Notes: generated by a model not told the origin, from the sequence alone. DNA of 64,000 nt from Alishewanella longhuensis (GCF_014653435.1 NZ_BNAO01000002.1:29730-93729); one strand, 5' to 3'. Positions 23,530 through 33,106 are shown, counted from the stretch's first letter. Made by a program: numbers and translations.

Positions 23530-25191
23530 ATGCTTGACTTTGAAATGATTGCCGACTCTACCTTAGATTTAGAAATTTGGATGGATTTACAAGGTCAAGC
23601 ACATTGGGTTAACCCGTTGGTAGCGGATTCACTTGGCTATCAGCGCGAGATGTTGTTACACCAGCCAGATTTTCCTCGCAATCTGCTGGTAGCGAGCTTT
23701 AAGCAACGCTTCGCAAAAATATTAGAGCAGGTAAAGTCTGGCCAAACAGTTAATGATATCGATATTGAACTACAGCATTGCTCCGGTAAGCATTTGCCCG
23801 CAGCGTTATCCGCAAAAGTGATTCTGCAAAACCAGGCCCCAATAGCGATTAGAATGAGCATTCGGCTTATCGCCGAGCCAAGCAGGTTAGACAGTGCTAT
23901 CAGGCAGGTATTTCATTATCAGGCCAGCGCCGGATTAGAGAGCCCCTTGTTTAATTTATGTCAGGCTCTCTTTTATGTAGCGGAATGTGACAATTTGGCG
24001 CTATTCGATAAAGCCGGTAACGAGTATCAGCTGCGTTATGCAACCAAAGCACTGCAAGCCCCATTAACTGCAGAGGAACATCGCGTTTTAAATACCGCCT
24101 CGGAACAAATCTTTTATTTGGCTACCAATAATGAGTCCTTTAAAAAACAGCCCATATTAAACTATCAGGCAGATAGCCTGATTGCGGTAGCGCTACCTGA
24201 TACCGGGCAGCAAATCAGTGCTATTTTGGTTGCGGTATTTGCCAAACCCTTGCCACAGCCGTTATTAACTAAAACCTTATTTCACTTTTTTACACCGCAA
24301 CTGACCGCAGAGTTAAAACGTCATTATGCCGAACAATACATTCTAAAACTCAATACCGAGCTGGAGTCTATTATTGCGGAGCGTACGCAGGAACTCGAGC
24401 AAACGCTGACTCATCTTAAATTAACACAACAACAGTTAGTACATTCGGAGAAAATGGCATCCTTAACCCTGCTTGTATCGGGCGTGGCACACAAGCTCAA
24501 CACCCCCATCGCCAACGTCTTGATTAGTAGTGATCATCTTCGGGAAGAAATTACCGATATCAAATTACTTTCGGAACAAACTAAACTCAGCAAACAGCGT
24601 TTCGAAAACTTTTTAGAAAAGAGTTTAGATGCCTCAAGAATTATTTTGAGCAATATTAACAAGGCATCAAGCCTGGTGAATTCTTTTAAAAACCTGGCTT
24701 TTGCTGCGTCTGAAGAGCGAGTTGACACGATAAGTCTGTTTACGCTTTTTAATCGGGTCAGTACCCTACTTGCCGTGGAGTTTGAATCGCTGCCCCACAT
24801 CAGTTGGCCACAAGAGGCCACGGAAATTGTCGTTACTACCTATCCGCATTTACTTACTCAGGTTTTGCTGCAAATAGTAACTAATGCTATTCATCATGCT
24901 TTTGACAACATAGCCCAGCCGCAGATCACCGTGAGTGCCTGCATACAAAATCAACAATGGCTGGAACTCGTTATCGCCGATAATGGTGTGGGTATTGCGC
25001 CAGAAAATCTTTCCAAGATCTTTGATCCCTTTTTTGGTAAAAATCTAAATACAGGGACTGGCGGTTTGGGCCTATATTTTTGCTACAATCTGGTAACCGG
25101 CCCTTTGAAAGGCCAGATCTGTGCTCGAGCAGAGCTTAATAAAGGTACTGAGATTCTGCTTCGTCTACCAATAACCATCAATTATCAATAA
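23530..25191 (+). CDS. PAS-domain sensor histidine kinase, soluble
   Basis: A 553-aa cytoplasmic kinase without membrane segments. A PAS domain (about 1-112) is followed by a GAF-like region (about 115-265) and a coiled coil (265-310). The H-box is SGVAHKLNTPI with H321. The catalytic domain has N-box QIVTNAIHHAFD (N452), G1 DNGVGI (484-489) and G2 TGGLGLYF. The residue after the phospho-acceptor histidine is Lys322, whereas this class normally has Glu (AHEINTP or AHELNTP). That may alter phosphotransfer chemistry. No response regulator gene is adjacent. It lies 38 bp after a chemoreceptor gene, which hints at a shared signalling role. Confidence 0.8.
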   Translation: MLDFEMIADSTLDLEIWMDLQGQAHWVNPLVADSLGYQREMLLHQPDFPRNLLVASFKQRFAKILEQVKSGQTVNDIDIELQHCSGKHLPAALSAKVILQNQAPIAIRMSIRLIAEPSRLDSAIRQVFHYQASAGLESPLFNLCQALFYVAECDNLALFDKAGNEYQLRYATKALQAPLTAEEHRVLNTASEQIFYLATNNESFKKQPILNYQADSLIAVALPDTGQQISAILVAVFAKPLPQPLLTKTLFHFFTPQLTAELKRHYAEQYILKLNTELESIIAERTQELEQTLTHLKLTQQQLVHSEKMASLTLLVSGVAHKLNTPIANVLISSDHLREEITDIKLLSEQTKLSKQRFENFLEKSLDASRIILSNINKASSLVNSFKNLAFAASEERVDTISLFTLFNRVSTLLAVEFESLPHISWPQEATEIVVTTYPHLLTQVLLQIVTNAIHHAFDNIAQPQITVSACIQNQQWLELVIADNGVGIAPENLSKIFDPFFGKNLNTGTGGLGLYFCYNLVTGPLKGQICARAELNKGTEILLRLPITINYQ

Positions 25192-25206
25192 CACCCCGTG
25201 AGTAAA

Positions 25207-25587
25207 CTACGGTTTAGCATCATCGCAAACTGCATTTAATATCGCTGTTTTTAATACGATTAATAGCAGCATAAACAACCAATAGCCGAATAATACAGCG
25301 TCACTTTCTATATAGCGAAAGGGAGTGCCTGTGCTAACTATTGCAGGCATGACTAAGAGCACACTGCCAAGTGCTTTTAGTTGAAAACGCCAGCCAACGA
25401 ATATTGCTAGCAATAAATAACAAGCCAAACCTGCACCCCAAACTATGCTTAGTAAACTAATAGCACTGAGTTGTAATGGACCAATGGCAAAAGCTAACAC
25501 CAATAAGGTTGTGACAACTAAAAAAATCCAAAAGCTTGCGCTGATAGCAGCAGTGATCTCTGCTTTGTTCATTGACAGGTTACTCAT
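25207..25587 (-). CDS. Small hypothetical membrane protein
   Basis: A 126-aa protein with four predicted membrane segments (about 15-35, 40-62, 68-85 and 97-118) and no charged catalytic pattern. I do not recognise the family. It converges on the histidine kinase gene with a 15-bp gap and has no visible terminator of its own. An internal ATG six codons in (MNKAEITAAI) is an alternative start. Confidence 0.6.
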   Translation of the reverse strand: MSNLSMNKAEITAAISASFWIFLVVTTLLVLAFAIGPLQLSAISLLSIVWGAGLACYLLLAIFVGWRFQLKALGSVLLVMPAIVSTGTPFRYIESDAVLFGYWLFMLLLIVLKTAILNAVCDDAKP

Positions 25588-25757
25588 AAAATTTTAGTAG
25601 ATTTATCATCGTAGTAGTATTAACTGTAAAGGAATTTAAATACAACCTAGCAGCGCGAACTAAACGATCACAAAGGCTACTGGCCCTTGTGAGTCAATAA
25701 TCAAAACAGTACATTGCCACGGAGGCCTCGAACAGCAAATTGCATGAAACATCGGTA

Positions 25758-26075
25758 TCAGCTCGCCATTTTTAATACTATCACGCCACCGACAATCAAC
25801 ATCACACCAATGTAACGCAGTAACGATGCAGCATCACCAAAGAAACAGATCCCCACTAAAAAAGTGCCAGCAGCACCAATGCCGGTCCACACAGCATAAG
25901 CAGTGCCAAGTGGAATAGTGCGCTGCGCCAAAAACAGTAAGGTGCCACTTACCACCATAAAGCCAACAGCGATCGCGATACCGGTAACTTTATGCTGACC
26001 CGACTGCGCTATTTTTAACCCCACCGGCCAACCAATTTCCGTTAAGCCCGCTAATACCAAATATAGCCAACTCAT
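25758..26075 (-). CDS. gdx: SMR-family guanidinium exporter Gdx (SugE)
   Basis: A 105-aa, four-helix small multidrug resistance protein. It matches the Gdx/SugE branch and not EmrE: LTEIGWPVGLK with E13, and GTAYAVWTGIGAAGTFLVGI in helix 3. Gdx proteins export guanidinium in exchange for protons. I saw no guanidine riboswitch-like structure upstream, but I cannot exclude one by eye. It diverges from a LysR gene 105 bp away, which is a candidate regulator. Confidence 0.85.
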   Translation of the reverse strand: MSWLYLVLAGLTEIGWPVGLKIAQSGQHKVTGIAIAVGFMVVSGTLLFLAQRTIPLGTAYAVWTGIGAAGTFLVGICFFGDAASLLRYIGVMLIVGGVIVLKMAS

Positions 26076-26180
26076 CTTTCACACTCTCCACCCTGATCGG
26101 ATTTTCTTGCTGCTTGACAGGATGTAGATAATATCAGTTAATCTGATTCATCAAAGCTAGTTACTATCGAATAATTTCAT

Positions 26181-27074
26181 ATGTTAAGTTTAGAACAACT
26201 GCGAATGTTTGTGATTGCTGCCGATGAGGGGTCTTTCTCGGCCTGCGCCCGTAAAACCGGCAAAGTCCAGTCGGCAGTAAGCCATGGTATCAGTACGTTA
26301 GAGCTGGATTTAAACGTTGAGCTGTTTGATCGTTCCTCACGTAGCCCCACGCTAACCCCGGCAGGTGAACGCCTGTTACGCTTGGCACGCGGTTTACTTA
26401 TCCAAGCAGATGAGTTAGAAAAAACCGCACAATCTATCTATAAACAGCAAGAAACCCGTTTAACCCTTGCCGTTGATGATGGTTTACTGCTGCCGGAAGT
26501 CTATGATGTTCTTAAGAAACTACAACAAACCTTTCCTACTGTAGAAATAGAGTTTATCTCACTGCCATCGACTGATATTGCGGTTGATGTTGCTAAGGGA
26601 CAGATTGATTTGGGGATTATGTTTAGCGAAGTTGAAGCCGCCAAACAAACTGACTTTTGCTATGTTGGTAATATTGATTATGTGGCCGTTTGCCACCCTG
26701 CCTATCCGCTAGCTGCCGCCAAAGATATTAGCTTAACCGCGTTGCTTCCCCATCGGCAAATAGCAGTGCGCGGGCGAGAAAAACGTGAATCACAATTATT
26801 ATTAAGCATCGCAGCCAGCACCTGGTGGTGTTCTAGCTATAGCAAGGTACTCGCCTTAGTGAATCGTCAGGTTGGCTGGGCCTATTTACCCCTTTTTATG
26901 GTTGAACCACTGCTAAGCAAGGGGCTACTGTGTGAAATGCAGGTCTCTTTTGATCATGCCACCTGGTCAGTGCCGGTTGACCTAATTTATAGCAAGGGAG
27001 CAAGCCATGGCCCGGTGTTTAAGTTTCTCACTGCAGAGCTAAAACAGCTCTATGCAAGCTTGGCCAAGCGCTGA
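26181..27074 (+). CDS. LysR-family transcriptional regulator
   Basis: A 297-aa regulator with an N-terminal winged helix (QSAVSHGISTLELDLNVELF) and a LysR substrate-binding domain (from about residue 90). It is divergent from gdx and convergent with a LysE exporter, so it may control either gene; the sequence does not decide. The effector is unknown. Confidence 0.85.
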   Translation: MLSLEQLRMFVIAADEGSFSACARKTGKVQSAVSHGISTLELDLNVELFDRSSRSPTLTPAGERLLRLARGLLIQADELEKTAQSIYKQQETRLTLAVDDGLLLPEVYDVLKKLQQTFPTVEIEFISLPSTDIAVDVAKGQIDLGIMFSEVEAAKQTDFCYVGNIDYVAVCHPAYPLAAAKDISLTALLPHRQIAVRGREKRESQLLLSIAASTWWCSSYSKVLALVNRQVGWAYLPLFMVEPLLSKGLLCEMQVSFDHATWSVPVDLIYSKGASHGPVFKFLTAELKQLYASLAKR

Positions 27075-27125
27075 CACGTTGCTAATAGAGTGGCAAATAA
27101 CGCGGGAATTTGCGTAAAACTCAGA

Positions 27126-27752
27126 TTAAAAAAACTCAATAAACTGGCCTGAGACTTCCTCGTACAATAAAAACAATGCCGATCCCACTAATAAAAATGA
27201 CGCCAGCTTATTAATAGTTAATTTTAGCGCATACATTTTCTGAGTATGCCTAACCCAAACACCCAACCATAAAATAAGCTGATAAATCGGCAAACTCACT
27301 AACATAAAGGTTAGTGCCAGTAAAACACAGTAATACGCTGGCTGCAGCTCTGCTTGCGTTGGTATTAGAGTATTGGCGGTAATGGCTACGGCCCAGCCCT
27401 TAACATTTAGCCACTGAAATAGCTCGGCTTCATGATATGTCATAGGTTTGTCGTGTTTGATATAACGCGGATCGGTAACGTGCACCACCTGCAATACATA
27501 CCAAATAAGAAAGATAATCGCCGCAATATGTGCGATCACCACAATATAAGGTAACCAGATCCCCAAATTGGTAATACCCAAGCCTACCAGCAAAATTTTT
27601 AACGGATACGCAAAGCAAATACCATAGTAATGCGGCAAGCTGCGTTTTACGCCAAAGTTCATACCCGACAAAAATAACATAACGTTATTAGGGCCAGGGC
27701 TTAAACAGGCAGACGCGGAGAAAAATAACGCAAGCAAAAACCAGTCCAGCAT
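27126..27752 (-). CDS. LysE/RhtB-family amino-acid exporter
   Basis: A 208-aa inner-membrane exporter with six helices. The family signature CLSPGPNNVMLFLSGMNFG is at residues 17-35. LysE and RhtB proteins export amino acids or derivatives; the substrate here is unknown. It converges on the LysR gene with a 51-bp gap. Confidence 0.85.
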   Translation of the reverse strand: MLDWFLLALFFSASACLSPGPNNVMLFLSGMNFGVKRSLPHYYGICFAYPLKILLVGLGITNLGIWLPYIVVIAHIAAIIFLIWYVLQVVHVTDPRYIKHDKPMTYHEAELFQWLNVKGWAVAITANTLIPTQAELQPAYYCVLLALTFMLVSLPIYQLILWLGVWVRHTQKMYALKLTINKLASFLLVGSALFLLYEEVSGQFIEFF

Positions 27753-27899
27753 AAGAGTAAGTAGAGTGTCCGACTATGTTGTAATCAGCATAACACCAAA
27801 CCCAATATAAGGTGAAACACCGGCAAGCATCTCTCACGGCTAATCTGTGTTAGCCTAGCCGCCGTATAACACAGACAACTCATTATTAGCGCTAGAATT

Positions 27900-28655
27900 A
27901 TGATATCAAAGCAACAACAGAAAGAGGTGATAGTCATCACCGGCGGCGGCCAACGCGTTGGCCGGCATTGCGCCAGCCAACTGTTACAACATGGCTATCA
28001 GGTGGTGGTCAGCTATAGAAAACACTCCCCAGGAATTATGGCACTGCAAGCAGCAGGTGCCCATTGTATTCAAGCTGACTTTACAGCGTTAACCGATATT
28101 GCCGCTTTTATCGAAGCGTTAGCTGTATACCCAGCCCTTCGTGCTGTTATCCACAACGCCTCCAGCTGGCAAGCAGACTTGCCTTTAGCCACAACAGACA
28201 CGCTATTATCGCAGCTTGAGCAAGATGCGGCGGTGTTTGATGCCATGCAGCATATTCATGCCAGAGCCCCTTATTTACTTAACCGCGCACTATTACCGCA
28301 ACTTACAGCCAGTGCTACGGCCGACATTATTCATCTAACCGACTTTGTCGCCAGCGTAGGTAGCAGTAAACATCAGGCCTATGCTGCCTCAAAAGCCGCA
28401 CTGGAAAATCTGACGTTGTCTTTATCGCGGAAACTCGCACCTAAGGTTAAAGTCAATGCCATCGCGCCAGCGCTACTGATGTTTAACGAAGGTGATGACG
28501 CGGCTTATCGTGAAAAAGCGCTGGCTAAATCATTAATGGCGATTGAACCCGGCCCAGACGAGGTGTTGCAAAGTATTTTATATTTACTCAAAAGCCGCTA
28601 TATCACTGGCCGTATTTTAGCGCTGGATGGTGGTAGGCATTTAAACTTGCCCTAA
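27900..28655 (+). CDS. folM: Dihydromonapterin reductase FolM (short-chain dehydrogenase)
   Basis: A 251-aa SDR that reduces dihydromonapterin and dihydrofolate with NADPH. TGGGQRVG is the nucleotide loop, HNASSW the NAG-like motif, and Y161 with K165 (YAASK) the catalytic pair. It aligns with E. coli FolM along its length, for example GAHCIQADF, ARAPYLLN, KVKVNAIAPALLMFNE and GRILALDGGRHL. The sequence after HNASSW carries about ten extra residues. A strong shared terminator separates it from the convergent MFS gene. Confidence 0.85.
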   Translation: MISKQQQKEVIVITGGGQRVGRHCASQLLQHGYQVVVSYRKHSPGIMALQAAGAHCIQADFTALTDIAAFIEALAVYPALRAVIHNASSWQADLPLATTDTLLSQLEQDAAVFDAMQHIHARAPYLLNRALLPQLTASATADIIHLTDFVASVGSSKHQAYAASKAALENLTLSLSRKLAPKVKVNAIAPALLMFNEGDDAAYREKALAKSLMAIEPGPDEVLQSILYLLKSRYITGRILALDGGRHLNLP

Positions 28656-28669
28656 CGTGGCTATTAATA

Positions 28670-28708
28670 TTTGCGGCATCACAGGTAACAATTAAATGAT
28701 GCCGCAAA
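28670..28708. terminator. Bidirectional terminator between folM and MFS gene
   Basis: TTTGCGGCATCA and TGATGCCGCAAA form a perfect 12-bp stem with a 15-nt loop, midway between convergent stops. Confidence 0.75.
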
Positions 28709-28737
28709 GTCAGCGCAACATGAATAAGCTGCGAAAG

Positions 28738-29964
28738 CTACAGCTCTTTGCTTTGCCTTAACTGATTGAGCAAATAAAGACTAAGCGCCAGCAAACTAAG
28801 CGGTAACAAGGTAAAATAAAACGCCGTTTGGCCGCTAAACCTGGCAAAGGTAAAGCCGGTAATAATAGAGCCGGTAGTGCCGCCCAACGCCGAAAACACC
28901 ACTATTAGCCCGGTCATGGCAGCATGTTTGGTTTTAGGTAAAGCGTTTAAAATCACGGAATTAATCACCGGATAGATTGGCGCCATAAAGAGACCGATCA
29001 GTGGAAATAAATAGGCCGCTAAGGGGGCGTTAAGTAGGCTTAATGACTCGGCTAGCTGAATATCCTGCGTTAGCGGTAAGGTTAATACAATCAGCAGTGC
29101 CATCCCCGCCAGGCAAATATTTAATAGCAAATACCAACTTATATATTTAAGCACCACCCCCGCCAATAAACGCCCCAGCGCCAAACTGGCGGCAAAAATA
29201 CTGGTCAGTTGCACACTTAACTGATTTGGCAACCCCAATACCTCGTTATTAAAGGTGGGTAACCAACTGCCAATACCCTGCTCCATCAGTACATATAAAA
29301 AGGCCGACAGCACAAACACAAACACCAGCGGGCGATACACGAGTTGCAGCATTTCCAAAAAATCTGAAGCAGCATGTTTGGCTGGCGCCAATGTTAATGC
29401 CGGAAAATGGGTGCTGGCAAGCAGCAGTAAATTGAGCCCAGCTAAAGCCGCTAACCACCAATACACCTGTAACCAGCTGTCGGAGGCAGGGTTTATTGGA
29501 TCCATAAAGTAGGCAAAAAACCAATAACCGCTTAACACCCCCAGCATAAAAAAGCCCTCTATGGTATTAAGCAGTGACGCATGCTCGGCCTGAGTAGTTG
29601 TGACCACACCAATACTGGCATAAACCGACACCTTAACTAAGGCAAAACTGGCTCCCACGATTAAAAACAGCAGCTTAGTGGTCCAAAAAGACGGTACTAG
29701 CGGCATCGCTAAACAGCCCAATAATAATAAGCTGACGCCAATTAACATGGCATTTTTATAGCCCAACCGCGGCAACCAGGCGGCAATTAAAAAGGAAACA
29801 ACCGCAATTGGAATATCTTTAAAGCCCTCCAATACACTGGCAGCTTCTTTGGTAATTTGATAGCTATGAATAACTTGCAAGATCACGGTCCCAACGCTGT
29901 TAAGCAGGATCGCGAAAACAAAATACGTCAGCATTAAGCTGAGTTTGATACGAAATATGGCCAT
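28738..29964 (-). CDS. MFS transporter of the disaccharide locus
   Basis: A 408-aa major-facilitator permease with twelve predicted helices and the loop 2-3 segment AAWLPRLGYKNAML. It resembles the fucose-permease-like (FHS) MFS sugar importers. It diverges from the GH65-pgmB operon, and its putative -35 element lies within the same LacI-type palindrome. That makes it the likely inner-membrane importer of the disaccharide cleaved by GH65. The specific sugar is unknown. Confidence 0.75.
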   Translation of the reverse strand: MAIFRIKLSLMLTYFVFAILLNSVGTVILQVIHSYQITKEAASVLEGFKDIPIAVVSFLIAAWLPRLGYKNAMLIGVSLLLLGCLAMPLVPSFWTTKLLFLIVGASFALVKVSVYASIGVVTTTQAEHASLLNTIEGFFMLGVLSGYWFFAYFMDPINPASDSWLQVYWWLAALAGLNLLLLASTHFPALTLAPAKHAASDFLEMLQLVYRPLVFVFVLSAFLYVLMEQGIGSWLPTFNNEVLGLPNQLSVQLTSIFAASLALGRLLAGVVLKYISWYLLLNICLAGMALLIVLTLPLTQDIQLAESLSLLNAPLAAYLFPLIGLFMAPIYPVINSVILNALPKTKHAAMTGLIVVFSALGGTTGSIITGFTFARFSGQTAFYFTLLPLSLLALSLYLLNQLRQSKEL

Positions 29965-30052
29965 AGTAGTTTGCTCTTATCGTTGTTGGCGCTTGTTGTT
30001 AGTCTTACCACAGCCCTGTCATTACTGCGGTATTTTTCAGCACTTGTTAATG

Positions 30053-30118
30053 CACTATACACCGGGCAATAATATAATTGCAATCGATTGCAATTAACAA
30101 AATAATCATTGTATAGTG
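30053..30118. promoter_or_regulatory. Mirror-symmetric divergent promoter with one LacI-type operator
   Basis: A perfect 22-bp palindrome at 30075-30096, core TTGCAATCGATTGCAA, lies between the MFS and GH65 genes. To the right, TTGCAA (30088-30093), an 18-bp spacer and TATAGT (30112-30117) form a promoter for GH65. To the left, the mirror image with TTGCAA (30083-30078), 18 bp and TATAGT (30059-30054) points at the MFS gene. One repressor bound at the palindrome would cover both -35 elements. Promoter calls are by consensus match only. Confidence 0.7.
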
Positions 30119-30158
30119 TTTAACAGAAACTAAAATCTGCAAACCGACAGGTGAGTCT

Positions 30159-32465
30159 ATGACAGCAACATCTTCTCCAACCCAGCCACATATTCTGGCA
30201 CTGGCCCCCTGGCAGCTGCCCGATCTGGCGTATCAGCCAGCACACTATATGCTAAAAGAAACCTTGCTTAGTGTTGGCAATGGTTATTTAGGTAGCCGAG
30301 GCAGTTTCGAGGAAGGTGCACCGGCTGGCGTTAGCCACTGTGAGGGGACTTACCTCAATGGCGTTTTTAGCAGTGAAGCTATTGTTTATGGCGAAAGCGC
30401 CCACGCCTTTGCCGAAAATAATCATAAAATGCTGCAAGTCGCTAATGGCAAAGTGCTGCAGTTACAAGTAGATGGCGAAGATGTCAACATAAGCGGCGCC
30501 CTCAATCACCAACGCCAATTGGATATGCAGCACGGCGTATTAGAGCGCAACTGGCTATGGCAAAGCCAAAGTGGTAAACAATTACACCTAGAAACGAAGC
30601 GTTTTGTATCGCAGCAACGCCCCAATCTATTGGCCATTGAGCTAACCCTTACGGCGGTCAATTTTAGCGGCCCGGTAACACTATGCAGTGCACTGGATGC
30701 TCGTTATCCCGGCTATCATAAAGCCGGCGATCCACGGGTGGGCGAGATGTCCATCGCCAACACCCTAAGCCTGGTGCAGCAACAACTAACTGCCCATGGT
30801 GGTCAGATGCTGCACAGTGCCAGAGGCAGCGGTACCCTGGTGGCGGCTTTGTGGCAAGATTTACTTCCTGCGGGTACCAGCTGTCTGACCAGCACCGAGC
30901 AACACACTAATTTACTGCAGCAACATTATGAACTGCAACTTACCGAAGGTGAGTCGAAACAAGTGCATAAGTTTATCGTATATTGCCATGCTGCGGCGAA
31001 TAGCGAACAAGATAGCTTGCTTGACCAAGGCGCAGCGTTGCTAACGCAGGCTTACACCGCAGGTTTTAGCGAGGTACTGCGCGAACATCAACAATGGTGG
31101 CAACATTACTGGCAAGGTGCCGATGTCACTATTGCTGGCGATCTGGCAATGCAACAAGGGATCCGCTTTAACCTGTTTAGCCTGGCGCAATCGGCCGGTC
31201 GAAATGGCCAAAGTAATATCGCCGCGAAAGGTTTAACCGGCCCAGGTTACGATGGCCATTATTTTTGGGACACCGAAGTGTATGTGATCCCAGTGATGAG
31301 CTTATTGCAGCCTGAACTGGCCAAACAATTGCTGGCACATCGCTACAGTCAGTTAGAGGCGGCTCGACAGCGTGCGCGTCAAATGTCGCACCATAAGGGC
31401 GCACTCTATCCCTGGCGTACTATTGGCGGTGAAGAATGTTCTGCCTATTTCCCGGCGGGCACGGCGCAATATCATATTAATGCGGCTATTGCCTATGCCA
31501 TTCGTAGCTACTATCTGGCGACTGGTGATGAGCAATTTATGGCTGACATGGGCGCTGAAATGCTGGTCGAAACCAGCCGATTTTGGCTGGAACTGGGCTT
31601 TTTTAACCCACGGCAAAACCATCGTTTTGAGATCCATCAGGTAACAGGGCCTGATGAATACACCGCTATCGTTAATAATAACTACTACACCAACGCTATG
31701 GTAAAACTGCAATTAGCATTTTGCTGTAAGCTATTAAAAGCAGCACCCGATCTTGCCACTGCCCTAGGCGTTAGCGCAGAAGAGCTTAGCTTATGGCAAC
31801 GCGCTGCCGACCAGATGTACTTGCCCTATGATGCAGAGCTGGCAATCCATGCCCAAGACGACAGTTTTCTGCAAAAGCAGCACTGGGATTTTGCCAATAC
31901 ACCGGCCGAGCATTACCCGCTGCTCCTCAATTACCATCCGCTGGTAATTTACCGGCACCAGGTATTAAAACAAGCCGACACCGTGTTGGCCAATGTGCTG
32001 TTAGATGAGCAAATAAGCTTGGCACAAAAAGCGCGCGATCTGGCTTACTACGAACCCTTAACCACCCACGATTCCAGTTTATCGGCCTGTATTCATAGCA
32101 TTGCCTTTGCTGAAACAGGGGATATCAAGCGGGCGCAAGACTTTTTTGGCGATTCCGCCCGCATGGATCTGGATAACCATCATGGCAATACCGAGGTCGG
32201 CGTCCATATTGCCTGTATGGCCGGCAGCTGGCTGTGTTTAGTACAGGGTTTTTCCGGAGTACGGGTACGGCCAGCAGGACTATTTTTAGCCCCTAATCTA
32301 CCCGAGGCACTGGGCGAACTGCGTTTTAGGCTGCACTATCAACAGCGCTTGTTGCAAATTACGGTGCAAGGGCAACAGGCTCGCTGCCAGCTTATTAGTG
32401 GCGCCCCCTTAACCCTGTATCTGCATGACCAAGCCATAACCATCAGCCAAGGAGCAACCTTATGA
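30159..32465 (+). CDS. GH65 alpha-glucobiose phosphorylase
   Basis: A 768-aa family-65 inverting phosphorylase converting an alpha-linked glucose disaccharide and phosphate to beta-glucose 1-phosphate and glucose. The catalytic acid is E500 in HQVTGPDEY. The sugar-binding helix of the (alpha/alpha)6 barrel reads GYDGHYFWDTE (near 363-373), and the phosphate loop is THDSSLSACIH. An N-terminal beta-sandwich precedes the barrel. Candidate substrates are maltose, trehalose, nigerose and kojibiose; the sequence alone does not settle which. There is no signal peptide, so it acts in the cytoplasm. Its stop overlaps the pgmB start (ATGA), and the pgmB product consumes beta-G1P, confirming a phosphorylase role. 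AGGTGAG provides the SD. Confidence 0.85.
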   Translation: MTATSSPTQPHILALAPWQLPDLAYQPAHYMLKETLLSVGNGYLGSRGSFEEGAPAGVSHCEGTYLNGVFSSEAIVYGESAHAFAENNHKMLQVANGKVLQLQVDGEDVNISGALNHQRQLDMQHGVLERNWLWQSQSGKQLHLETKRFVSQQRPNLLAIELTLTAVNFSGPVTLCSALDARYPGYHKAGDPRVGEMSIANTLSLVQQQLTAHGGQMLHSARGSGTLVAALWQDLLPAGTSCLTSTEQHTNLLQQHYELQLTEGESKQVHKFIVYCHAAANSEQDSLLDQGAALLTQAYTAGFSEVLREHQQWWQHYWQGADVTIAGDLAMQQGIRFNLFSLAQSAGRNGQSNIAAKGLTGPGYDGHYFWDTEVYVIPVMSLLQPELAKQLLAHRYSQLEAARQRARQMSHHKGALYPWRTIGGEECSAYFPAGTAQYHINAAIAYAIRSYYLATGDEQFMADMGAEMLVETSRFWLELGFFNPRQNHRFEIHQVTGPDEYTAIVNNNYYTNAMVKLQLAFCCKLLKAAPDLATALGVSAEELSLWQRAADQMYLPYDAELAIHAQDDSFLQKQHWDFANTPAEHYPLLLNYHPLVIYRHQVLKQADTVLANVLLDEQISLAQKARDLAYYEPLTTHDSSLSACIHSIAFAETGDIKRAQDFFGDSARMDLDNHHGNTEVGVHIACMAGSWLCLVQGFSGVRVRPAGLFLAPNLPEALGELRFRLHYQQRLLQITVQGQQARCQLISGAPLTLYLHDQAITISQGATL

Positions 32466-33106
32466 TCAAGGCCGTTATTTTTGATTTAGACGGTGTGCTA
32501 ACGGATACCGCTCACTATCACTTTCAGGCCTGGCAAGCGTTGGCGCATTCTTTGGGTATTGCCTTTAACGAGCAAGATAACGAACAGCTAAAAGGCGTTG
32601 ATCGGCTTGGTTCTTTGCGGCTTATCTTAGCAAAAGGCCAACTCAGTGTTGATGACGCAACAGAGCAGCAGTTAATGGCACAAAAAAACGCGCATTACTT
32701 AAAACTGATTGCCAATATGAGCGAAGCGGATTTGTTTAGCGGAGTGAGGCCCTTATTTACCGCATTAAAACAACGGGGCATTAAATTGGCAGTTGCCTCT
32801 GCCAGCAAAAATGCCGACTTTGTGCTGCAACGGCTGGGGATTTATAACGAGTTTGATGCCATCGCGGACGCGGCCTTAGTTAAAGCCAGCAAACCCGATC
32901 CGGAGATTTTTCTGCAGGCCGCGGCGCGTTTGGGCGTAGCCCCCGCTCAGTGTTTGGGGATTGAAGACGCAGCGGCTGGCGTAAGCGCCATCAACAGCGC
33001 AGGTATGCAAGCGATTGGCATTGGTGATGCGGAGGTGTTACACGAGGCACTAAGGGTTTACCCCAACATCGAGGCGCTTGATATTGCTACGCTACTAACA
33101 CTTTAA
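32462..33106 (+). CDS. pgmB: Beta-phosphoglucomutase
   Basis: A 214-aa HAD-superfamily mutase converting beta-glucose 1-phosphate to glucose 6-phosphate. FDLDGVLTDTAHYH holds nucleophile D8 and acid/base D10. VASASKN is motif II, KASKPDPEIF motif III and GIEDAAAG motif IV. Its start overlaps the GH65 stop by four bases. It converges on lacI with a four-base overlap of the two stop codons. Confidence 0.9.
   Translation: MIKAVIFDLDGVLTDTAHYHFQAWQALAHSLGIAFNEQDNEQLKGVDRLGSLRLILAKGQLSVDDATEQQLMAQKNAHYLKLIANMSEADLFSGVRPLFTALKQRGIKLAVASASKNADFVLQRLGIYNEFDAIADAALVKASKPDPEIFLQAAARLGVAPAQCLGIEDAAAGVSAINSAGMQAIGIGDAEVLHEALRVYPNIEALDIATLLTL

Noticed and set aside
25588..26180. Guanidine riboswitch near gdx
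   Set aside because: No ACGR-type hairpin pair or conserved guanidine-I core could be recognised by eye.
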